Assembly: GCA_008973525.1 (NCBI GenBank)
Contig: WACJ01000340.1
Span: forward strand, 248,001-312,000
DNA from: Stenopsyche tienmushanensis
Lineage: Eukaryota; Arthropoda; Insecta; Trichoptera; Stenopsychidae
Direction: 5' to 3'
DNA: 64,000 nt
The notes beneath the pieces are model-generated. The model was not told where the DNA came from. It was given only the letters and a program-made list of their open reading frames with translations, and did no database searches. Shown piece by piece: positions 22,394 through 34,175 of the stretch. Position 1 is the first letter of the stretch. Each line of letters opens with the position of its first letter. The position numbers were made by a program, and so were the translations under genes.

Positions 22394-24300
22394 ATGAAGG
22401 AAAGAATAAATCTTGTTATTTTCGGTGCAACGGGATTCACCGGTAAAGCGGCTGTCGAAGAAGTCAATAGAATAACAAAGACTGACGTTGATATAACATG
22501 GGCTATTGCTGGCCGTTCGCACTCTAAGCTAGACAATGTAATCAAAGATCTACAAGACAAAACAGGTTTGTAATTATATATATATTTATATTTAAGCAAA
22601 ATATATAATTGTTTATTATTTTCATTACGATGCAAATTATAGGCGATGATTTATCGGCGATACCGATTATAATTGCCGATATAAACGATGAAGACAGCCT
22701 TAGAGACATGGCAAAGCAGGCCGATGTGGTTATTAATTGCTGTGGTCCATATCGTTTTTACGGAGAACCTGTTGTGAAAGCGTGCGTTGAATCAAAGACA
22801 AACCATGTCGATATCAGCGGCGAACCAGAAGTAAGTCGAGATGCATTTACACGACGTATATTATTTAAACAATAATTAATATCATTATTTTAAAGTACAT
22901 GGAAAGAATGCAATTGAAATATAACGAAGCTGCTCAAGAAGCAGGTGTGTACGTCGTAAGCGCTTGCGGAATGGATAGCATACCGGCAGATCTGGGAGTA
23001 GTGTTCTTGCAGCAAAATTTTAATGGTAAATTTGATACGATGTAAATTATACAAGTTCGAGCTATCAATAGAAATGTTTTATGTTTATCAGGTCAAGTTA
23101 ATTCCGTTGAATCATATTTAAGATTATTCAGCGTCGGCGATGGGAATAATAGTGACAAAACGATATTTAACTATGGGACGTGGGAATCGTTAATACACGG
23201 CGTAGCGAGTCAAAAAGAATTGGGTCCATTACGAAGACAGTTATATCCTGTATCTTTACCTAAATTTTCACCGCAGTTAATTAAGAGGTGAAATACATTT
23301 GTTTATAGTAAACTATTCCGTATTTAATAATGAAAAAATAATGGCATATTTTTAATCCGTCTGTTCACAGATCAATGCATAGAAATGAATTTGACAATTC
23401 TTGGTGTTTGCCGTTTCCAGGATCTGATAGAGCTGTTGTTTTACGTTCACAACGATTTTTTTATGACTGTTATAAACAGAGACCCGTACAAATGCATGGA
23501 TACGCGGCTTTTCCGTCTCTTTCGGTTGCACTTTCTGTATCCACGTATGCAATGTTCGTCGGTACATTGACAATGTTTCCTTTGGGTAGACAGATGTTGT
23601 TGAAATATCCAAAACAGTTTTCATATGGAATATTTTCTCACGAAGGACCTTCTGAACAATCGAGGAAAAACGCAAGGTGTTCAATTACAATTGTTGGTAA
23701 AGGTTGGGATGAGAAAGAAAACGATGTAGATGGAAAACCAACAACGAAAACTATGACAGTGAGGGTAAGATTATACTTGTATTTTGCAGTTTAAATTTAT
23801 AAAATATATATATTGGTGATGATCTTTCCAAAGAAAATAATATGATAGATTTAAAAAAAATCCACAAGATTATAAGTTGTTATAAGGTTCTTCAAATATT
23901 TTGCACAACAGCAAGCATAAGAACTTTTTTATAGAATAGAATTAAATAGACCTTTTAAAAAACATTAAATTAAAAATACAAATCTGTATTTGGCTTTTAT
24001 TAATTTTTAGGTATCTTGTTCTGATCCAGCATACGGAGCTGCAACTACCGCTTTGGTATTATCTGCAATAACAATTTTAAAAGAGGCTGATAAAATGCCA
24101 GGAAGGTAGCTATTGTCTTAAAAACCATTTTAAAATACATGCAATATGCGTTTTGGGTATACTTTCAATTATACTTTTTCAGCGGTGGAGTTCTTTCTCC
24201 CGGTGCTGCATTTTCCAAGACATCCCTCATAGAAAATTTGCAAAAAAACGATATGAAATTTGAAGTCATTGGTGTAAAACCATTATTAAGTCATTTATAA
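22394..24300 (+). CDS. SCCPDH: Saccharopine dehydrogenase-like oxidoreductase, copy 2, 430 aa
   Basis: Seven exons at the same positions and phases as copy 1: 22394-22565, 22643-22830, 22896-23025, 23092-23287, 23371-23764, 24011-24105, 24183-24300 (1293 nt). It keeps GATGFTG, NCCGPYRFYGEPVV, HVDISGEPE, GMDSIPADLGVV (Met replaces Phe), a hydrophobic mid-segment, and GGVLSPGAAF. Exon 4 has two extra codons; exon 5 ends MTVR at a GTAAGA donor. The C-terminus runs to the full family length (human 429 aa). It is a tandem paralogue of the 18622 gene and is enclosed by inverted copies of repeat family B. Both copies look intact, so functional divergence rather than pseudogenisation is likely. Confidence 0.94.
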
Positions 24301-24589
24301 TGCAAAAAATTTTGCTTGTAATATTTTGATACTTTAAAAATAAAATGGTTTATAATTTATTTTTTATTATGTACAGGCATTTCTCAGTAAACTTTTTTAA
24401 AATATATAAAATTTTGTTTATATATTGGAACCTTTTGGAAATATTGAACATTTACTAAAAAAAATCGATACAGGAGACTGTTATCTATGTCATAAAACTG
24501 TGTCATAGAATTTTTTATTTGTTTCCATAACATTTGGAGTAAAATAATTGAATCTAAACAATAAAGTAACAAAAATTAAGTTATGTTAT

Positions 24590-25240
24590 TGTATTTACAG
24601 TAAAGTAAGTAAGAAATTTCCAAAACTCCAATTGTTTACGGAGTAATAGTTATTTTAGTGACGCAGAAACTAAGGCGGTCCTACCAAAATGAAATTTTTA
24701 AAAGCGCTTTTTTCGAAACTACTTTTTTTAACATGGTTGACATCATATCTCAATTTTTAATTAATTAATTAACTTCAAATTTGGTACGAACTTTTATCAT
24801 ATAATTTTCTATTGTCTCTACCAAATTTATATTAAAATTTTATTTTTAACTATTTTTTAAAACATTAAAACTGAAAGAATAAGACCAAAAATTAACTTTT
24901 TTTAAAACAGTCGCCATTTTATGAAAATAAAAATGTTTTTTTCCTTTGAGGTAGGAACCATAGCAACATTTTTACTAATTAAGAATCTTCTTTTAAAAAA
25001 TATTTTTAGATCACTAAAAGTGTTAAAAAAAGTGTCAACCAGGACACGCCCCTTTTTTTACACCTTACACTTTACCAGTCTATAACTTTACCTATTTATC
25101 TTTTTATTGTATATTCTGAAAATGTCAATAAATATCTGGTTAAAAAATTGTATATCTAAAATATTTTTTATCAACCTTAAAAAAAAAGATTAAAAATGTG
25201 TGCGTCTAGACTAGAATACCCGATAGGAATAAATATCTAT
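24590..25240 (-). repeat. Repeat family B, left-facing copy right of SCCPDH copy 2
   Basis: Read on the minus strand it starts GGGTATTCTAGTCTAGACGC (near 25228), passes AAAGTGTAAGGTGTAAAAAA and GGCGTGTCCTGGTTGACAC, and then aligns with 20800-21200. With the copy at 20790 it forms an inverted pair 3.2 kb apart around SCCPDH copy 2. Confidence 0.75.
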
Positions 25241-25354
25241 CTAGTAATAAAAACCACTGATGAATAGAAAATATTTAGAGTTTTTTGATAAACAAGGGAT
25301 TGTCGTCTACGTCAGGAGAATGTGTATTTAAATGAAAAAATAGATATAGATATG

Positions 25355-25595
25355 GGGGACTGTTCACAAAATGCTGAGACATACATTAATTTACTTTACA
25401 GTTTTATAAACACGTCAATAAAAGAATAAGCAAGTCTAATAATCAATCATGTAATATTGTTCAAATAATCGAATAATTTGATTGATTCCTAAAGTCATTG
25501 TTTTAATCAACTCATCGCTTTATCGACACACCAGGGAACTGTTTTTGAGCATTATAAAAACGTTTTTGATACAATAAAGATAATTTAAACGGATA
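25355..25595 (-). repeat. Inverted duplicate of 3035-3245
   Basis: See 3035-3245. It lies about 250 bp upstream of DUF1091 gene B and may overlap its promoter. Confidence 0.6.
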
Positions 25596-25848
25596 TTATA
25601 CGCTGAACACAGAAATATCAAGTAATTAAGCGCAGTAAACGCTCTATTTTTGTGCTTGACGACATTTTATTCAATGGGACATGATTTTGCTTCACGGGGT
25701 CATTAAAATTGAAAATGTCACTAATTGACATAGTAACTGTGGTAGATTACGCGCATTATGATATTGATCTTTGCGCAGCAATCACAATTTTAGCTTTAAA
25801 ACTGTGTACTTATAATTTAGTAGACGCATAATAGTCTTTGTAGTCGCC

Positions 25849-28800
25849 ATGTCTAAAATTATGTGTTTTATTGTTTGCTTCTGTTGTCTCTTTGAAATCG
25901 TTTTCAGCAATGATAAATTCGTACGTCATGTTATTAAATAAAGAGTGTCGAAGTCGATTTTAATTGACGTTAAAATTTTTTGCAACGTTTTTAGGGTGCT
26001 TTTGAGTATTGCATCGAGTCGGCAGATATGTGCAAAGGGCCGATGAAGAAAAATCTCACCGAGGTGTATCTTGACGTAAATTTAGAACAGAAAAGAAGAC
26101 CGATCGTGACGATCAACATTACCGTCCTCAAAACCGATGGACCACTTATGGTAACGCACTATTTTTGACTGTAGGTTTTTCCATCGTCCTAGTGTTTCGC
26201 CCGTTGGCTTCGGCGCATGTCCTGCGCAGCCCCTCATAGCTTATTACACTCATTACAAATCAACACATTGCTTGCGGGAGCAGAGAATTGCCATCAATAG
26301 CTGCCACTCGTTGAATATGAGAGAAGATATTCTCTTTTTAGTAAATACTAGATAATCGATCGTCATCAGATATTTAAATGCTAGTTCGAATTGATGACTG
26401 CGTGAACCTCCTTTTTTGTACAACACCATCAATGTGACTTTTAAAATTCCTTTCTGTTGAGACACGGATTAAAAATCGCAAAATTCCCGATTTCCCGACA
26501 AATTATTTATTTCCGTCGCTGCAGATGAATACTTACATACTATAATACATTGATGTGATTCGTAATTATATTACGGAGGAATACAAAAAATCTGAACACC
26601 GTATCTATTATATTTCATATCGATAATCCCATTATTATAGTCAAGGTGTAGTAAATACATCACCAGTGGGGAAAGTTTAATATAACAGTTTGAAAAACAT
26701 ATATGTACTGTTTATATGTATACATAGATTAGGCAGTCACTGCCCCTAGGCGTCGCCTAAGCTCGCCAATCATTAATTACGCCACTGTTTCCAAGCGTCC
26801 AGATTTCTGCGAGAATGTCTCGATTTAGTAGCCTTCATCGTGCTGGTGAGGTGTACGATTTCTGTTAGATAATTTTTTTTAAAATAATAGAATTTGGGAA
26901 AATATTCGTTTTTTTTGACATTTATCGTCCATATAGGCTTAATATTCCCATTAGTTACCACCAACACGTTCCGTGTGACAACCTGACTGCTCTGTTTTGA
27001 TGTCCAAATATATCAAGACTTCACTACTTTACTACTTCTGCTGTATATATATGTTTTGCACATGTATCGACAAATTATTTTTGGGGATTCGGTGGGTCTT
27101 TTGCTACGTCTCACATATTGTCACACATATTCAACTGTAGTTGTCTGAAGTAGCATTTCCTTTTTTTCCAGTGGTGTCAGGTCTGGAGACAATGCGAGCC
27201 ACGGTATAGAACATAAATTTGCAACCATAAAATTGTTCATGAAAACATATATTATGTCTTTTGTTGGGCGTTGGATGGATGCTGGACGACTTTTATACCC
27301 CAGCGCTTAATGCGCCAAACGTACAACCCCGCAAACAAAGTGTTAACATATTGATTAATCATTTTACATTTTTTTATCTTCACAGATAGGAATGCATGTC
27401 ATGTCAAAGAAGAAAAACAAGTACGAGAGCATCGCCAATATGAAGGCAATCAATGTTTGTGATATGCAACCTCTCATAATATTTATGAAAGCATTTGTTA
27501 ACTTTGGCAAAACGGATAAAAGCTGCACAGTTTTGGCGGTAAGATATATAACCCTCCCTAAAACACAAAACTCATTGATTATTCTTAAATAACTCAAGAC
27601 AAGCACTTGTAAATCACTTGAAAACCAATATTTTCATTAAAAATGTAGGCGCATGACGGCAATTATTCAATTAAACACTTTAGAGTCGAGGCAATTTTCG
27701 CAATAAATTCATAAATCTCTACTTCTTTTGTAAAATTGATATAATTCTTAAACCAGCTAATCGATTAAAGCAAAATTTCAGTAGTACCTACAAAATAGTT
27801 TACTGTATCGATATTCAACATGTGGTTTCAGCGTAATAAAATACGAAAAAAGTATACATACGTTTTTTATTTGAATTGTATGAACAGGCATAGATTAAAT
27901 GACACGTAAAAACACAAACAAAAAATAAGAATAACATTCAATCAATTCACTGTTCTGTGCAAAACGTGTGAATTGAACGTATTCTGTAATTTTTTTTAAA
28001 TACAATTTATGTACTAAGTTTTGTCGGCGGATTAAATTTAAATATTGACCGAAATATCTACTGTCATTTCTAGAAATAAAATAAAATCTATATCAAGGTC
28101 GTAAGACAATATTTTTTCGAACTAAAATTACGTCACTCTCATCACGCGTTAATACGAGCACCGACTATAAAGTGTTAACCTCTTGGTTGCCGCCGGTTTG
28201 ATAAAACGGCACAATTTGCATGAAAAAACGACACTTGATTCTCACTAGGGTTGTCACACAAATATTAAAGAAATTTAAAAAGTTACATCCACGTTTGTTA
28301 GATTTTGTAATGTTATAATTTTATAGTCTCAAAATATTCACATATATATATTATACACAATCATCATTTTGGGTTTAGTATGCTTTGAAGCAAGTCGTTG
28401 AGTAGAGTGGGATTTTTATTGACAAAGATCAATGTCACAATAAAATATTGTCATTGGCCTTATTGACATGTTATAACAGGAAAAAATCATCTTATTGACG
28501 TACATTAGTATATAACAACGACATCGATTATTTTTGCGAAAATTTTTTGACGACAAGTCACGATGAAAGTTCAAGACAAACTATTTCGTCCTTAGAAAAT
28601 TTGTTTATTTTTACTTTTTTTGTTATGTACTAGGCATCTTGGATTGCTAAATCAAATACCTGTAAGGCAGGATGATCGCCTATTTGCGAGCGAATTTCAG
28701 TGATTCATAAAGAGCATTCTTACGCGTTGAGCTGAATACTATATATATATACATCGATTTCATGTGTATTTCAATTATGTTGTTTATGTTTACGTAAAGA

Positions 28801-29526
28801 AATGACGGAATGTTTTATGATATCGACAGTGTTCATTTATTTAGTTCAAGTTTCATACACGCTGCTGCGGTCCTGATGAATAAGTGGATTTGTACGGATG
28901 ATAAGTGCCGAAAAAATATATAGGATCTAAGATTATGGAGATTTTAAATTAGATTACTACTCAAAGGGTTAAGATCATATTCATGTATAACGTCAATTTT
29001 TTATTTGCGCCAGAGAATCTCTATCGCACGAAATTGACATTTTTTTCATTCAAAAATATAAAACCAGCTATGATTATTCACACTATAAATATTTTTAATG
29101 ATTGCTTACTTTTTGTCTATTAAAAAAATATATATTTTTGAATAAATTTGATATTTTTAACAATTTGTTTGTGCCAACCCTGACGAAAAATTTCGAATAT
29201 ATCCTAAAATAAGGAAAAATAATTACAGTTTTCGATGTTTTTGATGTTAATAAATAATTCTTAACGTCATTGTTAAAAAATCTTTATGTCTAGATAGAAA
29301 TTATATTATCGGAAAACTATTTAGTTGAATTTAAGAGTTATTTTTTGTGTTTCAGGGGAAGACGTCAGTCCAGAACCTGGACTATATGCAGCACAGCAAG
29401 GACACCCAATCAAATACCTCCTATTATGGAACCTTTAAATACCGAACTACTGTTTATACCCCGAAAGGAAACCTATTTTGTATGGTAATGATAGCAAAAC
29501 ATGTTGCTTTGAATACGTGCAAATAA
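25849..29526 (+). CDS. DUF1091 secreted protein B, 183 aa
   Basis: Four exons: 25849-25920, 25995-26150, 27386-27538, 29356-29526, phase 0 throughout. The first exon is a hydrophobic signal peptide (MSKIMCFIVCFCCLFEIVFS). Exon 2 starts GAFEYCIES and carries sequons NLT (residue 20) and NIT (residue 41). Exon 3 keeps the CDM position of CDN and a KSC. The last exon ends FKYRTTVYTPKGNLFCMV...NTCK, matching FYGKFKAVLLYYGKKGN...GTCQK of D. It has Cys at exon-2 position 13, as C does, where A and D have none. Introns 2 and 3 (1.2 and 1.8 kb) are far longer than in A or D, and intron 2 holds a hAT remnant. Role as for A. Confidence 0.85.
26250..26990 (-). mobile_element. hAT remnant in intron 2 of DUF1091 gene B
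   Basis: Reverse complement of the 3930-4400 part of the intact hAT copy: ACACCTCACCAGCACGATGA and GAAGGCTACTAAATCGAGAC near its left, TGGACGCTTGGAAACAGTGG, and MSQQKGILKVTLMVLYKKGG with LAFKYLMTI. The ends and the AERAF region are lost. Confidence 0.75.
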
Positions 29527-30545
29527 AATACGGCCATTCGTTTTTCATTCATTCGTCACTGAATTATTTTTTTAAATGTAAAAATGCACACTCAACAGGA
29601 GCAAATGTATGATGCATTTTAAACTTTCTTATGCCTTCGGTTTTGGTATCGTTCCTAACATTTATATCGGTTCCTACGCGGGCTTATCTCGGTAAACATT
29701 TTATAAATATATTCGTAATATCGGAATGCGGATAATCGACACTGACGGATGCGATATAAAATACAATAATCGGTCCATTGTCATCGTTTATTATTTGCGA
29801 GCGTAATTTAAAAAACATCAATTTTACAAACTAATCAATAAATTTTGCCAATGCCTAATTTTACATGATTTTCTGATGAAATTATGATTATTTTCCGATT
29901 TAAATAATGGTCTTGTACGCAATCAAAATGATTGCAGGGACTCTAACCCGGATACAATGATCTTTTATTAATGTGATAGACGTTTAACACGTTGAAATCC
30001 GGCAGACTCGCATGCTGATCATTGCAGCTTGTTTCGTTTACTATGCTATGACAATTGCCTACCAAACACTATTATTTTTTTGATAATGTGATGACACCTC
30101 ATTGGAGGTCGGGAGTGGCGTCATCATCTGAGTTTCACTACTCCTTTTCCTTCCACGCTACAGTTCATTTACTGATATACAAGCTTGACTCACGCTGCGC
30201 GGTCCCGAGAGAATTATTTTTTATGGACGATGAGCATTACACATACGAATATAACATCATTTGACTTACTTCATTCTTTCATAAGTATATTATCTCAGAT
30301 CATTTCCTCAGTTTCTCTCAGATTCACTCCATATCCGCATTCCTTGATGAAAGCATTCTTATCAACCCTTGCGACTGTCGACTTGTGCATTTATTGTAAA
30401 ACAAATTCAGAAATAAATATATTTTTTTAAAAACCATTGCTTTTACTGAAGAACCGTCGATGAAGAATACACCAAACAATCAAAATCGTTAAACACAAAA
30501 ATACATGTTAAATGTTTGCCATATTTTTAGTTGTATATTTCAATT
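29527..30545. other. No gene seen
   Basis: Downstream of DUF1091 gene B. Two overlapping ORFs of 69 and 81 codons (30055-30430) carry no recognisable domain. Confidence 0.5.
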
Positions 30546-30551
30546 ACAATA

Positions 30552-31756
30552 TTAGGTAAAGCGGAAAGAAATGTCATTTTTTGTTAATTCGAAGAAAAAA
30601 AATATTTTAATAAAAGCTGTACAATATTACTCAATTAAATAATTTCCATTGTTATTTATAATCGCCCTCCACATATTAGGTAGCTTTTTAATGCTTCTTT
30701 CGTAAAATTCGGCCAGTTTTCCACTAAAGTAAGAATCCAAATGATTTTTCACTTGTTCCATAGAAGACATTTTTTTATCGCGAAGCGAATGTTCTAATAA
30801 TTTGAAAAGATGATAGTCTGAAGGTGTAATATCAGGATAATATGGTGGATGTTGCAGCACTTCCAAATTCAGCTGCCTTATTTTATTCTGCGTAATCCTT
30901 GTTGCGTGTGATCTTGCATTATCGTGCTTCTTTGGTTGTTAACTAGCACTAATCGCTTTTTTTAACCTATCTAATTGTGCACAGTATAGCTCTGATGTGA
31001 CAGTTTAGCCAGGTTTTAATAATTCATAATGAATTACGTCAAAAAATCCCACCAAACACAAAGGAAGACCTTTTTCAAGGATAATGGCGGTCGAGGGGTA
31101 GAAACAGGTACTTGATTTAAAGAAACTGTAAACTGTTTTTTCCTTCTCGGACTGTTGTAGAGGACTCACTTCTCATCCCCAGTAACGATCTTTTTTTTAA
31201 ATTGGTTGGTTGTTCCAAGACCGTCGATGACAACTCATGCGGCACCCAAATTCCCTATCTATTCCGAGTCTTTTCAAATGGTCTTTTACCAGTCGACCGA
31301 GAACATCCGATGTCTAGCGATAATTCCTTTATTGTTTTTCGAGGATCAGATTCTACCAGAGAATTTAATGCGTCATCGTCGATTATTGAAAGTCGTTCTG
31401 ATTTTGGTTTATTTTTCAAATCTCCGTCGCCACTTTTAAATTTTTTGAATCATCTATGGCATTTTCGAATATTAAATATGTTGCCATATGTATCACATGT
31501 GCTCTGGATAGCTTATTTTGCTTTTAATCCTTTATCGATCAAAAACAGTGAACAAGATCGCAAATGGGTCTCATCAATTTCTGGCTTGGACATTTTTACT
31601 ATGGCTAAAATAATATAAAAATATTTGAAAAAGTAAGACAAACAACAGAGCTTCAAAATGACACCAATCTTGACGTATTTACTTGACAGTACCCCGAGGC
31701 AAACTGACGGCAAAAACGCAACCAAAAAAAATGACATTTCTTTCCGCTTTATCTAA
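30552..31756 (-). mobile_element. mariner element with both terminal repeats, inactive
   Basis: The left end is TTAGGTAAAGCGGAAAGAAA; the right end, complemented, is TTAGATAAAGCGGAAAGAAA; both continue TGTCATTTTTT and sit in TA duplications (30550-30551, 31757-31758). On the minus strand the transposase begins KMSKPEIDETHLRSCSLFL, continues with a helix-turn-helix and WVPHEL, and ends with MEVLQHPPYYPDITPSDYHL. Stops and frame changes break it repeatedly. The 1205 bp length is close to a full mariner. Confidence 0.92.
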
Positions 31757-31879
31757 TATTTATAAGCAATATTGTTTTTCACACATCTTTTTGATTATCT
31801 AAATTTTCGATAAATTTTGGGAGATGAAAATCATCGAGAAATCAGAATCCCTTCAAGTGGATATGATGATGCTCATTAA

Positions 31880-32130
31880 CGCATTGGCAGACACGTCTGA
31901 AATTGCATATGAATTTGATAAGCGTTTATTGCGTCGGACATGTCTGGGAATTAAGATGTCAAAAATAAATACACTTGTTAACAATGTTATTTCGAATTTT
32001 AAAAATGTATATTCTCGCATGTATGTTGTTGCCAAAAGAAAATAAAGAGACGCGGAACAATAATAATGTGTTTATTGATGGTTTAACTCAATTTCTATGT
32101 TTGCGTCGCTAATGCGTGTCCGTGAATGCG
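31880..32130. mobile_element. TTAA-flanked MITE, 251 bp
   Basis: TTAA at 31876-31879 and 32131-32134. The left end is CGCATTGGCAGACACGTCTG; the right end, complemented, is CGCATTCACGGACACGCATT. The 73-codon ORF at 31824-32045 runs through its left end and has no family features. Confidence 0.65.
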
Positions 32131-32218
32131 TTAAAGAGAGGACTCTTAAAAGTTTCGATAAATGAAAGTCTTATTAAATTTAAGTGTATCCAATCATCTT
32201 GCTTTTGTTTTTATTTGA

Positions 32219-33009
32219 TCACACCAAAGGATGCAACTGTTTGCACGCATTATTTTTTACTATGGAAATTGTGACGGTTATACAGAAAATGTTTCCTTCG
32301 GGACTGAATACTGTGAAATAAATTTGAAACTTTCCATAGAAATGCTTCCTCGGAAAGAAGGCCGCAATGCTTCCCACGTTCCAATTTATCATCTTCTTTT
32401 CGCCCTGCAAAAAAAAGATAGATTAATTTTACATGTGGGGGATGATCCCTTGGATCGAACGCGTTATTCAATTACAATTTTAATGGAGCACTTTTTTCCC
32501 GCGTCGACGAAATGAAATAACTTTTCGTAAATGTATTTGACGGATGCAGGATTGTCGCAGACGTTGCTGAACATGGTGGTAAACAACGTCACGTATTTGC
32601 CATTTTTCCACTTTTTCTGACGATACATCGCCTGAAAACATCAACGAGAGTTACACGCGAATCTTACAAATGATGATTTCGAATCGACGATGGACAATAC
32701 GCTGATCGGTCCCGTCGATTTGAGCATCCTCATGCTTATGTTGAGGACCAGATTCGTCCGGTCGTCGCGGTTCATGTCCAAAAACGACTCGGATATGTTA
32801 TCATTCTTCAGGCCTCGACACTGCTCCGTCGATTCGTAGCAGAGCGTGTAATCTCCCTGCAAACCAAACACGTTTTAAAACTACAAACGGGAAGAAAGCA
32901 GATCCAGAAGATTCGTCAGTCGATGGCTCACCCCGCCGGGGATCGAATCTACGCCTTGAAGCTTACAAACGAATGTCAAACAAAGACAACTTAACAGAAT
33001 ATTATTCAT
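32219..33009 (-). CDS. DUF1091 secreted protein C, 191 aa
   Basis: Four exons: 33009-32932, 32856-32701, 32631-32476, 32404-32219, all phase 0 with short introns. Signal peptide MNNILLSCLCLTFVCKLQG. Exon 2 opens GDYTLCYESTEQC and has sequons NIS (residues 20 and 39). Exon 3 includes MYRQKKWKNGKYVTL, SNVCDNPASVKYIY and DAGKKCSIK. Exon 4 includes KHFYGKFQIYFTVFSPEGN and ends NNACKQLHPLV, slightly longer than A, B and D. It is less AT-rich than its neighbours. It shares Cys13 of exon 2 with B, so B and C look like the older branch. Role as for A. Confidence 0.85.
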
Positions 33010-33226
33010 ATCGTCCTCGACGACTACACGAATACAGAAACAGAACGAGTTTGATTTGCGGAAATGAAAACTTTACATTATTATAATGAGATCTCCTATT
33101 CATGTGGTACATTCAGATGAGCTTAATTAAATTTATAGCCGCATAATAAAGACTTTGCATCCGTGTGTTTTTTCACAATCCACCCATTGCGATGATGATT
33201 CAATGTGAGCGATATATCGTCGTTAG

Positions 33227-34031
33227 TTATCCAATCCCGGGGTCCCGGACAATTTTAGGTACTTAAGAATCCCGGGACTAGAAAACGTAATGTATATGTA
33301 TATATAGCGTACATGTATGTTTTTCAAATTGTTATATTAACCTTTCCCTACCGGTGATGTATTTACTACACCTCGACTCTAATAATGGGAATATCGATAT
33401 GAAATATAATAGATACGGTGTTCAGAATTTTTGTATTCCTCCGTAATATAGTTACGAATCACATCTAAGTATAATAGTATGTAAGTATTCATTTGCAGCG
33501 ACGGAAATAAATAATTTGTCGGGAAATCGGGAATTTTGCGAGTTTTAGTCCGTGTCTCGCCAGAAAGGAATTTTATAAGTCACATTGATGGTGTTATATG
33601 AAAATGGGGGCTAAAGCGATCATCAACTCGAACTAGCATTTAAATATCTGATGACGATACCTCCAACGAGAGTGCATTTTCAGCAGCAAGTGCAGCCTGG
33701 CTTCCAAAATCAGATCCAGACTAAATGACAAAACACTCGATGCTTTAATGTTACTTCGGGCATATTTTCAAAATATTATTTGAATTTTTTAGTATTTTAT
33801 TTATCTGTTTTTGAATTGTATTTTTATCTTTTATTTAAATAAATAAAATTATTTGGCCTTCAAGTGATTTTTTTATATTGAACAAATGGATTTATTAGTA
33901 ATTTTTGATCAAATGTATCAATGTAATTTCTTAAAATATTGAAAATCCCAACCCCGGGATCCCGGGACTGGTCCCGGGAATGTTTAATGAAATCCCGGGA
34001 TCGAAATTTTGGCTTGGGATTGGATTCTCTA
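33227..34031 (+). mobile_element. hAT transposon, second complete copy with target duplication
   Basis: Flanked by GTCGTTAG on both sides (33219-33226, 34032-34039). The left end is shortened (TTATCCAATCCCGGGGTCCC); the right end, complemented, is TAGAGAATCCAATCCCAAGC. The interior is collinear with the 3802 copy, including the CTACCGGTGATGTATTTAC block and a decayed LAFKYLMTIPP frame, but is deleted between GAAAACGTAAT and TGTATATGTATATA. Non-autonomous. Confidence 0.88.
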
Positions 34032-34084
34032 GTCGTTAGTAACACTTGCGAAAAATGCCTAAATAATCGATTTGAATGACTTTT

Positions 34085-34175
34085 CATTCCATACTTAATG
34101 CCATAAAATAATCTTTCAAAAAAATAAATAATTGAATGGATATCTTACATACAACTTGTTTTATTTACATTTAAT
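34085..34175 (+). repeat. 3' tail of the Tc1/mariner-like family
   Basis: CATACTTAATGCCATAAAAT and AACTTGTTTTATTTACATTT match 18065-18150. It sits right beside the hAT element. Confidence 0.5.

Noticed and set aside
18622..24300. True saccharopine dehydrogenase (lysine degradation)
   Set aside because: The GATGFTG, NCCGPYR and hydrophobic mid-segment layout and ~430-aa length are those of the SCCPDH-like family; the bifunctional lysine enzyme is about twice as long.
32250..32471. 73-aa minus ORF overlapping DUF1091 gene C exon 4
   Set aside because: It reads through intron 3 of gene C in the wrong frame; the family pattern follows the spliced frame.
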